From positions 27,940 to 91,939 of the forward strand of contig CALFLL010000016.1 of assembly GCA_937880845.1 (NCBI GenBank): a DNA stretch of 64,000 nt, read 5' to 3'. The notes below the pieces were generated by a model, which worked only from the letters and a program-made list of their open reading frames with translations, did no database searches and was not told the DNA's origin. Position 1 is the stretch's first letter. Each line of letters begins with the position of its first letter. Shown one piece after another: positions 16,924 through 24,860 of the stretch. A program made the translations under genes and the position numbers. The DNA comes from an uncultured Drancourtella sp. (GTDB lineage: Bacteria; Bacillota; Clostridia; Lachnospirales; Lachnospiraceae).

Positions 16924-17529
16924 CTAATGCGGAGCCGTGATCCCAAGCCCGATATTTGGGCTGATCAGAGAACAGCCTGCATCCAGGAAAAATAAAACCA
17001 CAAGGATGCCGCATAAGATATAACGGAATTTTCTTGGTATCCGAAGGAATACTCTGTCCAAAAGCGGAGAGATTATGTATAAAGAAGAAAGTCCGGCAAT
17101 CCCAAATAATAAAAGTCCTTCCAGACATACATATCCTTTGATATTGATCAGGGAATTGCTGTAATCCCACCAACGCATATGATATACTTTCCAGAGAATA
17201 CTTCCCGTAAGAAATTCCATTGTTCCGGCCATCAGCATGGTGAGAAAGAATACCTTATAAGGTTTCCCGGAAAAACGGTGAAAGAAAATCAAAACAAACA
17301 CTCCGCCGAATCCATAGATCGGAAGCCATGGACCAAACAGGACACCCCGGTTTACAAGGGCGTGATCCATATAAAGGTGAAGAAGGACTTCCCACAGCCA
17401 TCCGAAGAAAGAAAATGTAAAAAATAAAAGGATACAGGAAGAAAGTGTATATCTGTGTGCACCCTGTTCCAGAATGGATATTTTATTTATAGGTAAATGT
17501 TTTTCTAAAATCATGTCTTTTTGTGTCAT
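16924..17529 (-). CDS. CmpB-like putative ABC transporter permease (PF06541-type membrane protein)
   Basis: A 201-residue protein with about five membrane helices. The features FSFFGWLWEVLLHL, NRGVLFGPWLPIYGFGG and TGSILWKVYHMRWWDYS are those of the small Firmicutes family labelled putative ABC-transporter type IV (CmpB-like), whose members have no proven transport role. I chose ATG 17529, with GAGGGG in front, over the longer frame from 17583. It has no adjacent ATPase. Monocistronic, convergent with asnB. Confidence 0.8.
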   Translation of the reverse strand: MTQKDMILEKHLPINKISILEQGAHRYTLSSCILLFFTFSFFGWLWEVLLHLYMDHALVNRGVLFGPWLPIYGFGGVFVLIFFHRFSGKPYKVFFLTMLMAGTMEFLTGSILWKVYHMRWWDYSNSLINIKGYVCLEGLLLFGIAGLSSLYIISPLLDRVFLRIPRKFRYILCGILVVLFFLDAGCSLISPNIGLGITAPH

Positions 17530-17713
17530 AAATAACGCCCCTCTCATTCTTGTTCTTACCTTTATTGTAGTAAAGAAAAACAAAGATGAGCAAAAGCGAG
17601 TCTTAGGATATTCTAAAGATTTTGACGGGAAGATTAAGAAATTATGAAGAAAGAAAAGGAAAGAAGAACTTCTATGCAGATTTTGTGAAATCTCTTTTTT
17701 GAATGGGGGAAAT

Positions 17714-17723
17714 GTGCTATATT
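17714..17723 (+). promoter_or_regulatory. Extended -10 promoter element for sdaAB-sdaAA
   Basis: TGTGCTATATT carries TG one base before TATATT (17718-17723), like the TGTGCTATACT element of the Sir2 gene. No good -35 is seen at 17 bases (TTTTTT), which fits an extended -10 promoter. The sdaAB ATG lies 37 bases downstream. Confidence 0.45.
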
Positions 17724-17759
17724 ATAAAAGCAAAGAGTGTATCTGGGAGGATAACGGAA

Positions 17760-18428
17760 ATGAATTTTTTAAGTATTTTTGATGTAATAGGACCGAATAT
17801 GATCGGACCATCCAGTTCCCATACTGCAGGAGCATGTTCCATGGCTTTACTTGCCCGGAAGATGTGTCCGGAACCAATCAAAAAAGTGGTATTTACACTG
17901 TACGGATCTTTTTCCAAAACATATCACGGACATGGAACGGACCGTGCTCTTCTTGGAGGAATTTTAGGATTTAACACAGACGATCCGAGAATCCGTGATG
18001 CTTTTGAATGGGCAGAGAAAATGGGCGTTGAGTATGAATATGTGATCGATGAGAAGACCGTGACAGATCACCCGAATACCGCAGATATGGACATTACGGG
18101 AGTCAACGGACACCGCCTCTCTGTCAGAGGAGAATCCATCGGAGGAGGAAAGATCAAGATTGTCCGTATCAATGGCATTGATGTGGAATTTACAGGCGAA
18201 TACAGTACGCTGATCGTCAGACAGATTGACAAACCTGGTGTGGTTGCACATATTACACAGTGTCTGAGCCAGGATGAAGTAAATATCGCATTTATGCGTC
18301 TGTTCCGTGAGGATAAGGGAGCAACGGCGTTCACAATCGTAGAATCAGACGAGAAGATTCCGGAGAAGATTCTGGAACAGATTCAGACCAATAAAAATGT
18401 ACAGGATTTGATGCTTGTACAGATGTAG
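17760..18428 (+). CDS. sdaAB: L-serine ammonia-lyase, iron-sulfur-dependent, beta subunit
   Basis: A 222-residue subunit of the oxygen-sensitive two-subunit serine dehydratase that turns L-serine into pyruvate and ammonia. The N-terminal part has the MIGPSSSHTAGA motif common to the family, and residues about 150-222 form an ACT regulatory domain (RQIDKPGVVAHITQCL). GGGAGG lies before ATG 17760; the upstream in-frame ATG at 17703 is not preceded by one. The alpha subunit follows after 12 bases. Confidence 0.94.
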   Translation: MNFLSIFDVIGPNMIGPSSSHTAGACSMALLARKMCPEPIKKVVFTLYGSFSKTYHGHGTDRALLGGILGFNTDDPRIRDAFEWAEKMGVEYEYVIDEKTVTDHPNTADMDITGVNGHRLSVRGESIGGGKIKIVRINGIDVEFTGEYSTLIVRQIDKPGVVAHITQCLSQDEVNIAFMRLFREDKGATAFTIVESDEKIPEKILEQIQTNKNVQDLMLVQM

Positions 18429-18440
18429 GAGGAACAGGAA

Positions 18441-19316
18441 ATGGATTTTATTTCAGGACAGACATTACTGGATGTATGTGAAAAAGAAAAGATGCCGATC
18501 TCCGAAGTAATGAAACAGCGCGAGATCACCTGCGGAAATATGCCGGCTGAAGAAATAGAGAAAAATCTTCAAAGAGTGCTTCAGATCATGAAAGACGGAG
18601 TGGAAGCTCCTATAAAGAATCCGAAGAAGTCCATCGGAGGACTTATCGGAGGAGAAGCCAAAATGGTGGCAGACCATGAGGGAAAAGAAGACTCAGTATG
18701 TGGCACCGTGTTATCAAGAGCCATCGCATATAGTATGGCGGTTCTGGAGGTCAATGCTTCCATGGGACTTATTGTAGCAGCTCCGACGGCAGGATCATCA
18801 GGAGTTCTTCCGGGGGTGCTTCTTGCCATGAGAGATACAAAAAACCTCAGTGATGAAGTACTATATAAAGGATTATTAAATGCAAGTGCCATCGGTTACA
18901 TCCTGATGAGAAATGCATCTGTATCCGGAGCAGAAGCAGGATGTCAGGCGGAGGTAGGAGCTGCTTCTGCCATGGCAGCCAGTGCGGTAGTGGAAATGAT
19001 GGGAGGAACCCCACAGATGTGTCTTCATGCGGCGGCTACTGCCATTGCCAATCTTCTTGGTATGGTATGTGACCCAATCGCAGGGCTTGTAGAAGCACCA
19101 TGCCAGAGCAGAAATGCCATTGGTGTGGCAAATGCCATTACCTGTGCGGAACTTGCACTTAGCGGAGTTAAAAATGTGATTCCGTTTGATGAGATGGCAG
19201 AGGCAATGTATAGAGTAGGAAAGAGCCTTCCGTTTGAATTAAGAGAAACAGCGATGGGCGGCTGTGCAGGCACACCGACAGGATGCAGACTTGGCTGTGA
19301 GATATGTGGAAAATAA
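18441..19316 (+). CDS. sdaAA: L-serine ammonia-lyase, iron-sulfur-dependent, alpha subunit
   Basis: A 291-residue catalytic subunit. The [4Fe-4S] cluster cysteines are visible in MCLHAAATAI and in the C-terminal GCAGTPTGCRLGCEIC segment; the glycine-rich PTAGSSGVLPGVL stretch is also typical. The protein forms a heterodimer with the sdaAB product. AGGAGG before the ATG. With dsdA at 3.7 kb this window encodes deaminases for both serine enantiomers. A terminator follows. Confidence 0.95.
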   Translation: MDFISGQTLLDVCEKEKMPISEVMKQREITCGNMPAEEIEKNLQRVLQIMKDGVEAPIKNPKKSIGGLIGGEAKMVADHEGKEDSVCGTVLSRAIAYSMAVLEVNASMGLIVAAPTAGSSGVLPGVLLAMRDTKNLSDEVLYKGLLNASAIGYILMRNASVSGAEAGCQAEVGAASAMAASAVVEMMGGTPQMCLHAAATAIANLLGMVCDPIAGLVEAPCQSRNAIGVANAITCAELALSGVKNVIPFDEMAEAMYRVGKSLPFELRETAMGGCAGTPTGCRLGCEICGK

Positions 19317-19321
19317 CAACG

Positions 19322-19348
19322 AACGGAGGAGAAAAACTCCTCCGTTTT
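19322..19348 (+). terminator. Intrinsic terminator after sdaAA
   Basis: AACGGAGGAG and CTCCTCCGTT form a perfect 10-bp stem around AAAAA, followed by TTTTC. Confidence 0.85.
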
Positions 19349-19375
19349 CGTATTTGCAGAAAGGAAATGACAACT

Positions 19376-20356
19376 ATGAACAGACAAACAAAACCATTGA
19401 AACCGTATCATGGCATTCTTGTTTTGATACTTGCAGCAATTTGTGTGTTTTTTATCGGACCGTTTTTGGGAACATACATGGGCTTATATGGAACTCTTGT
19501 GAGTGAACTTCTGCTTCTTGGTATTGCAGTTGGTTGCACTTATTTATTTAAAGGAAATCTTAGATATGTATTTCCTATCCGTAAACCTACAGCTTGCGGA
19601 TTATTTGGAACATTTCTCTTTTGGATGGGAGTTATAGGGATTACGATGGTATTTACCATGCTTTTGGCTTACTTTTTCCCGGCACAGATTATGGGAACAA
19701 GTTCTGAGTTGTCCTATGCTTTTATGAGTACACCGGCGTTGATCTCTGTTTTGATCGTATCTATTGCCCCGGCTTTTTGTGAAGAAGCGGTTTTTAGAGG
19801 CGTTGTATTTAACAGCTTCTGGCCGATCGGAAACAAATGGGTTGTGATCGTGCTGACAGGATGTATTTTCGGAGCTTTCCACGGAAGCATCTGGAGATTC
19901 CTTCCGACAGCCATTCTGGGAATGGCGCTTGCGTATATTCTGGCAGAAACCGGGAATATGGTATATTGTGCGGTTTTTCATGCGGTGAACAATTTGCTTC
20001 CTCTTTTGATGATGTTCGGAATGCAGATTTTGATGCAGATTCTTTCTGCAGTTTCCGGAGGGTATGCGGATGCGGCTATTTACGGGTCGATGACTGCGGC
20101 ATCCATGAATATTCCGTTTGCTTCCGTTGGGATTTACATTGTAGGAAGCGGTATCTCTCTGTTTCTTCTTTATATCGGTAATTTTCTTCTTCACAAGGGA
20201 AAACCGGGATATGAAGGAAAACTGTTTGAAGGAAAGCGAAAAAAACATTTGTACATTTTATTGATCGTAGCGGCAGCTTTATTTATTATTGGCTGTATTA
20301 GTATTGCAGGCTCCGTATTTATGCAGGGAGTTGGAAGAATGATGTATCAAAGATAA
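19376..20356 (+). CDS. CPBP family intramembrane glutamic endopeptidase
   Basis: A 326-residue protein with about eight membrane helices. The three Abi/CPBP motifs are present: CEEAVFRGVVFN (catalytic EE..R, about residue 138), FGAFHGSIWRFLPTAILGM, and HAVNNLLPL. This family includes Rce1-like and bacteriocin-immunity proteases; the substrate here is unknown. Start taken as ATG 19376 (MNRQTKP), with AAAGGAA upstream; ATG 19367 is an alternative. It sits after the sdaAA terminator and only 12 bases before the next gene, so it may head the transcript that leads into cbiG. Confidence 0.85.
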   Translation: MNRQTKPLKPYHGILVLILAAICVFFIGPFLGTYMGLYGTLVSELLLLGIAVGCTYLFKGNLRYVFPIRKPTACGLFGTFLFWMGVIGITMVFTMLLAYFFPAQIMGTSSELSYAFMSTPALISVLIVSIAPAFCEEAVFRGVVFNSFWPIGNKWVVIVLTGCIFGAFHGSIWRFLPTAILGMALAYILAETGNMVYCAVFHAVNNLLPLLMMFGMQILMQILSAVSGGYADAAIYGSMTAASMNIPFASVGIYIVGSGISLFLLYIGNFLLHKGKPGYEGKLFEGKRKKHLYILLIVAAALFIIGCISIAGSVFMQGVGRMMYQR

Positions 20357-20368
20357 GAGGTAAAGGAC

Positions 20369-20758
20369 ATGGGATTAAAACAGAATTTTGTATTAAGCCG
20401 TATTCAGAATCAGGGAAAATTTCTTGGGAAACTAATTCTTGGAAAAGATGAAATCAATTATCAGCTTCCGATGTATGAGGAAATGGATAATGAAATCGAC
20501 AAACTTTACAGAAGAATCCTTGCACTGTCGGAACAAGGAGATGTAAATGAAGCGGAAAATGAACTTCTGGAGGAATTGGAAGATGGTGATTTCCGCATGT
20601 TTGAGATGGCTCTTTCTTTCTATTTGCATCTGGCAGAACTGGGAGCAGATTTTCTTGAAGAACATAATTATTCCATGGAAGAAGTAGCAGAAGGGATGGA
20701 ATCCCTGGCGGAAGATTTCGGAGTAAAAGGGTTGGAAATCAATGCGGGAACACGATAA
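20369..20758 (+). CDS. Hypothetical helical protein, DUF6483-like
   Basis: A 129-residue acidic, predominantly helical protein beginning MGLKQNFVLSRIQNQGKFLGKLILGKDE. The LGKLILGKD start and the central EQGDVNEAENELLEEL helix recall the DUF6483 family of Clostridia, which has no known role; that link is tentative. AGAGG precedes the ATG. Its 3' end overlaps cbiG by 17 bases, tying it by translation coupling to the B12 genes although no cobalamin function is evident. Confidence 0.6.
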   Translation: MGLKQNFVLSRIQNQGKFLGKLILGKDEINYQLPMYEEMDNEIDKLYRRILALSEQGDVNEAENELLEELEDGDFRMFEMALSFYLHLAELGADFLEEHNYSMEEVAEGMESLAEDFGVKGLEINAGTR

Positions 20759-21836
20759 TGAAAAGAAGCTGAAAATCGTAAGTTTTACAAAAAAAGGACA
20801 TGAACTAAACCGATTCGTGATGGGAGAATTACAAAAGCAAGGAATCGTCTGTATGGGATACAGAAAAGGAGAAGCTCCCGGAGGGCAGGAACTGCTTGAA
20901 ATTTCGGACATGAAAGAATGGATTTCGGCCGGATGGGGAAAGGAAAACTTTCTCTTTATCGGAGCAGCAGGGATTGCGGTAAGAAGTATTGCACCTTTTA
21001 TCAGGGATAAGTTTACGGATTCTGCTGTCCTTGTTATGGATGATCAGGGAAACTTTGTAATTCCGTTGCTTTCCGGTCATGTGGGAGGAGCGGTTGCCTT
21101 TGCAAAACGGATTGGAGAAGTAACAAAAGCAATGCCGGTCCTCACAACGGCAACAGATCTTGCCGGAAAATTTGCGGTGGATGTATTCGCAAGAGAAAAT
21201 GAAATGGAAATATCAGATCGGAAACTTGCCAAGGAAATATCGGCACATCTTTTAAATGGAGAAAAAGTCGGATTTTACTGTGAATTTCCGATAGAAGGAG
21301 AGGTACCGCCGGAACTTGTGGTCTGCGGGAAAATAGAAGAACTGGGGGCATATACCTTTGGAGTGGCTGTTTTGAAACATCTGCCGTTGCAGGAGAATCC
21401 GTCTGTCCTGCACTTGTTCCCACGGATACTGAGTGTGGGGATCGGATGCAGAAAAGGCGTGGGAAAGGAACATTTAAAACAAGGACTTCTTGACCTGTTG
21501 GAGGAGCACGGGTACAGACCATGTCAGATTGCAGAGTTTGCCAGCATCCACAGGAAGGCAGAGGAAGAAGGCATCCTCGCTCTGGCCCGGGAATATCATG
21601 TTCCGTTTCGGACTTTTTCGGCAGAGGAGCTGAATATGGTGGAAGCAGTCAGCACATCGTCGGAGTTTGTAAACAGAACCGTTGGTACAGACAATGTCTG
21701 TGAGAGGGCGGCGATTTTATCCGGTATGCCGGGAAGCGTAGTGCAGACCAAGAGAAAGTTAAAAGATATGACTTTTTCTTTTGTGGAAAGAAGATATGTC
21801 ATAACAGTTTCGTGTGGAAAGGAGAGCGGTATATGA
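20742..21836 (+). CDS. cbiG: Cobalt-precorrin-5A hydrolase
   Basis: A 364-residue CbiG that opens the ring-A lactone of cobalt-precorrin-5A and releases acetaldehyde. The N-terminal domain has FIGAAGIAVRSIAPFIRDK and VIPLLSGHVGGA; the C-terminal domain has SVGIGCRKG and ASIHRKAEEEGIL followed by TVGTDNVCERAAIL. All belong to the full-length CbiG arrangement. It is not fused to cbiH. It overlaps the preceding hypothetical gene by 17 bases and the following cbiJ by 4 (ATGA), so cbiG-cbiJ-cobU-cobO form a tightly coupled set. Confidence 0.93.
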   Translation: MREHDNEKKLKIVSFTKKGHELNRFVMGELQKQGIVCMGYRKGEAPGGQELLEISDMKEWISAGWGKENFLFIGAAGIAVRSIAPFIRDKFTDSAVLVMDDQGNFVIPLLSGHVGGAVAFAKRIGEVTKAMPVLTTATDLAGKFAVDVFARENEMEISDRKLAKEISAHLLNGEKVGFYCEFPIEGEVPPELVVCGKIEELGAYTFGVAVLKHLPLQENPSVLHLFPRILSVGIGCRKGVGKEHLKQGLLDLLEEHGYRPCQIAEFASIHRKAEEEGILALAREYHVPFRTFSAEELNMVEAVSTSSEFVNRTVGTDNVCERAAILSGMPGSVVQTKRKLKDMTFSFVERRYVITVSCGKESGI

Positions 21837-22654
21837 AACATATCCTGATTTTTGCAGGAACAACGGAAGGAAGAACCCTGATGGAAAAAATGAAGCATTT
21901 TCCTGTGGAACTTTTTGTCAGTGTGGCAACGGAGTACGGAAAAGAATGTCTGATGCAAACGACAGATATAATGAAAGATAAAACAGGATATCATGGAAAA
22001 GTACAGGCAGGAAACATTCATGTTATTGCAGGACGTATGACAAAAGAGGAAATGGCAGAGTATATCAAAGAGCAGGAGATTGATGCGGTAATCGATGCCA
22101 CCCATCCTTTTGCAACAGAAGTCACGAAAAATATAAAAGAGGCATGTGAAGAAAGAAAAACGCCGTATTACAGAGTGCTTCGCCGTCAAGATGATCCGGA
22201 AAGAACGGATGATGCCGGGAACGATGTAGTTTATGTTTCTTCTGTATCAGAAGGTGCAGCATGGCTGAAACAAACAGAGGGGAATATCCTGATCACAACA
22301 GGAAGCAAGGAACTTTTTAAATATAAAGAAATTCCGGATTACAGGGAACGCTGTTTTGCACGGGTGCTTTCCACAAAAGAAGCAGTAGAAGAAAGTGTCC
22401 GGACAGGATTTGAGGGAAGTCACCTGATCGCAATGCAGGGCCCTTATTCTTTTGAGATGAATGTTGCACTTCTTCGACATGTAAATGCTTCTTATATGAT
22501 CACCAAGGAATCAGGTTCTGTAGGAGGATTTGAAGAAAAAGCAAGGGCTGCCATGGAGCTGGGAGTGACATTGGTGGTGGTGGAACGTCCGAAAGAAAGA
22601 GGATATACTCTGGAAGAAATTGTAGAAAGGATGAAAGAATGCTCATTACAGTGA
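21833..22654 (+). CDS. cbiJ: Cobalt-precorrin-6A reductase
   Basis: A 273-residue NADPH-dependent reductase (CobK/CbiJ family) acting between CbiD and CbiE/T. The start MKHILIFAGTTEGRTL, the DATHPFATEVTKNI motif around residue 85 and LITTGSKEL are characteristic. ATG 21833 overlaps the cbiG stop by 4 bases with GGAGAG upstream; the longer frame from 21812 is inside cbiG. Overlaps cobU by 16 bases. Confidence 0.92.
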   Translation: MKHILIFAGTTEGRTLMEKMKHFPVELFVSVATEYGKECLMQTTDIMKDKTGYHGKVQAGNIHVIAGRMTKEEMAEYIKEQEIDAVIDATHPFATEVTKNIKEACEERKTPYYRVLRRQDDPERTDDAGNDVVYVSSVSEGAAWLKQTEGNILITTGSKELFKYKEIPDYRERCFARVLSTKEAVEESVRTGFEGSHLIAMQGPYSFEMNVALLRHVNASYMITKESGSVGGFEEKARAAMELGVTLVVVERPKERGYTLEEIVERMKECSLQ

Positions 22655-23217
22655 CAGGAGGAAGCGGAAGCGGAAAGTCTGAGATGGCAGAAGCCATCGC
22701 ACAGGCCATGGTGGAAGGAGAAAAACTCTATATAGCCACCATGTGCGTCTATGATGAAGAAAGCAGAAAACGGATTAGAAAGCATCGAAAACAGCGGGAA
22801 GGAAAGCAGTTTCGGACATTGGAATGTCCGGTACATCTGGAGCAGGCCTTTTTCAGGGAAAAAGAAGATTTGATCCTGCTAGAATGTATTTCCAATCTTA
22901 CAGCCAATGAAATGTACGATGAAAGAGAAACGAAGTTTTCCAATCCGCAAAAGACGGCAGAGCATATCATAAAAGGAATCCGTCATTTGAAAGAACAGAC
23001 AAAACATCTTATTATTGTAACAAACGAAATGTTTTCGGAAGGAACCGACAGAAAAGAAATGAGGGATTATCTGGATGCAGCCGGAAGGGTCAACAGGCAG
23101 CTGATGGAAGAATCGGACATTTTTATCGAATCGGTATACGGACTTCCCGTTTTCTGGAAGGAAAGTCCCAATCTTACAATGGAGAAAGGATCATGGAAAT
23201 GGAAGAAAGAGGACTGA
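22639..23217 (+). CDS. cobU: Adenosylcobinamide kinase / adenosylcobinamide-phosphate guanylyltransferase
   Basis: A 192-residue P-loop enzyme that phosphorylates adenosylcobinamide and then guanylylates it in the nucleotide-loop pathway. The Walker A motif is GGSGSGKS at residue 6, and the characteristic HRKQREGKQFRTLE segment (with the histidine that becomes guanylylated nearby) follows at about residue 46. Its start lies inside the end of cbiJ and its end overlaps cobO by 25 bases, so translation is probably coupled. Confidence 0.92.
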   Translation: MLITVTGGSGSGKSEMAEAIAQAMVEGEKLYIATMCVYDEESRKRIRKHRKQREGKQFRTLECPVHLEQAFFREKEDLILLECISNLTANEMYDERETKFSNPQKTAEHIIKGIRHLKEQTKHLIIVTNEMFSEGTDRKEMRDYLDAAGRVNRQLMEESDIFIESVYGLPVFWKESPNLTMEKGSWKWKKED

Positions 23218-23723
23218 TACATGTTTATTGCGGAGACGGAAAGGGAAAGACGAGTGCGGCAACAGGACTGATGGTCAGAGCGGCAGGAAGAGGAAAAAGG
23301 ATTCTTTTTGTACGGTTTTTAAAAAACGAAGATTCCGGAGAACTTGTTATCTTAGATCAGATTCCCCAGATCCGTCGTTTGAAAATTCCAAAAACATTCG
23401 GATTTTTCTGGACGTTAAATGAGGAAGAAAAAGAAGAACTGAAACGCATCTGTTATGGAATCTGGGAACAGATCGAACAGGAAGCAAGACGATACGATAT
23501 TCTTGTCATGGATGAACTGGCATCGGCTTTTCGCTATGGACTGGTTCCTCAGGATAAGGTACTGCGGTTTTTAAAAAGCAAACCATCTTCTCTGGAAGTT
23601 GTCATGACGGGAAGAGAGCCGGATGAGAGAATCCTGCAATATGCAGATTATATATCAGAAATTCAGTCTGTTAGACACCCTTTTGAAAAAGGGATTCCTG
23701 CAAGAGAAGGTATTGAGTATTAG
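23193..23723 (+). CDS. cobO: Cob(I)alamin adenosyltransferase, BtuR/CobO type
   Basis: A 176-residue corrinoid adenosyltransferase that attaches the 5'-deoxyadenosyl group from ATP to cob(I)alamin or cob(I)yrinic diamide. The P-loop is GDGKGKTSAATGLMVRAAG near residue 12, and LVMDELASAF and VMTGREPDE correspond to later family motifs. GGAGAAAGG lies before ATG 23193; ATG 23199 is an alternative. It overlaps cobU and is followed 12 bases later by sbcD. Confidence 0.92.
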   Translation: MEMEERGLIHVYCGDGKGKTSAATGLMVRAAGRGKRILFVRFLKNEDSGELVILDQIPQIRRLKIPKTFGFFWTLNEEEKEELKRICYGIWEQIEQEARRYDILVMDELASAFRYGLVPQDKVLRFLKSKPSSLEVVMTGREPDERILQYADYISEIQSVRHPFEKGIPAREGIEY

Positions 23724-23735
23724 AAGGGAGAAACA

Positions 23736-24860
23736 ATGAAGCTGCTTCATCTATCAGATTTACACCTTGGGAAAAGAGTGAATGACTATTCTATGCTGGA
23801 AGACCAGAGCGATATTTTGAATCAGATTTTAGAGATTACTGACCGGGAAAACATTCAGGGAGTCATGATCGCAGGAGATATTTATGACAAGCCGGTTCCG
23901 CCGGCGGAAGCGGTAAAGCTTCTTGACCGTTTCTTAAAACATCTCGCAAGCCGGAATCTTCCGGTTTTTTTCATAAGCGGGAATCATGATTCTTATGACC
24001 GGCTTGCCTTTGGAGCGGAGCTGTTCAAAAAAAGCGGGGTTTATATGCCGGAAGGGATCTGTACAAAAATCAGATGGCAGGATGAATACGGTCCACTTGT
24101 TTTCTGGCTGATGCCGTTTTTGAAACCTGTTCATGTAAAAGCTGTCTATCCGGATCGGGAAATCGTTACTTATACAGATGCAGTTCGGACGGTTCTGGAA
24201 GAAGAAAAACCGGATCCGTCTGAACGGAACATTCTGATCTGTCATCAGTTTGTGGCAGGAGCTGCCCGGTGTGAGTCAGAAGAAGTGTCCATCGGAGGAC
24301 TGGATCAGGTGGATGCTTCGGTATTTGCCGCATTTGACTATGTGGCACTTGGTCATCTGCACCGCCCTCAGTACATACAAAAAGAAACAATCCGGTATTG
24401 CGGGACGCCGCTGAAATATTCTTTTTCAGAAGTCAATGACAGAAAATCTGTTACCGTAGTAGACGTGAAGGAAAAAGGAACCGTGCAGATTGGAACGGTT
24501 CCCCTGATACCTTTAAGGGATTTAAAAGAAATCAAAGGAACCTATCTAGAACTGACAAGCCGTCCGTTTTATGAAACATTAAACCGGGAGGACTATTATC
24601 ACATTACATTGACTGATGAAGAGGATGTGATGGATGCGGTCAATAAACTGAGGATGATCTATCCGAATATGATGAAAATGGATTATGATAACCAAAGAGT
24701 GCGGACGCAGGCGAAGTATGATGAAATTGAGGAAATAAAAAACCGCAGGCCGGATGAAATCGTGAATGAATTTTATGAAAAACAAAACGGCCGTCCTCTT
24801 TCTGTGGAACAAAAAGAACTGGTGAAAAAGATTATGGAAGAAATATGGGAGGATGTGTAA
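23736..24860 (+). CDS. sbcD: Exonuclease SbcCD, D subunit (nuclease)
   Basis: A 374-residue Mre11-type calcineurin-like phosphoesterase, the nuclease half of the SbcCD complex that processes DNA hairpins and blocked ends. Motifs in order are LHLSDLHLGK, MIAGDIYDKPVPP, FISGNHDSYDRL, ICHQF and VALGHLHRPQ, giving the full two-metal site. AGAAGGGAG precedes the ATG. The stop shares one base with the sbcC ATG. It has no B12 role but is embedded in the cobalamin island. Confidence 0.95.
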   Translation: MKLLHLSDLHLGKRVNDYSMLEDQSDILNQILEITDRENIQGVMIAGDIYDKPVPPAEAVKLLDRFLKHLASRNLPVFFISGNHDSYDRLAFGAELFKKSGVYMPEGICTKIRWQDEYGPLVFWLMPFLKPVHVKAVYPDREIVTYTDAVRTVLEEEKPDPSERNILICHQFVAGAARCESEEVSIGGLDQVDASVFAAFDYVALGHLHRPQYIQKETIRYCGTPLKYSFSEVNDRKSVTVVDVKEKGTVQIGTVPLIPLRDLKEIKGTYLELTSRPFYETLNREDYYHITLTDEEDVMDAVNKLRMIYPNMMKMDYDNQRVRTQAKYDEIEEIKNRRPDEIVNEFYEKQNGRPLSVEQKELVKKIMEEIWEDV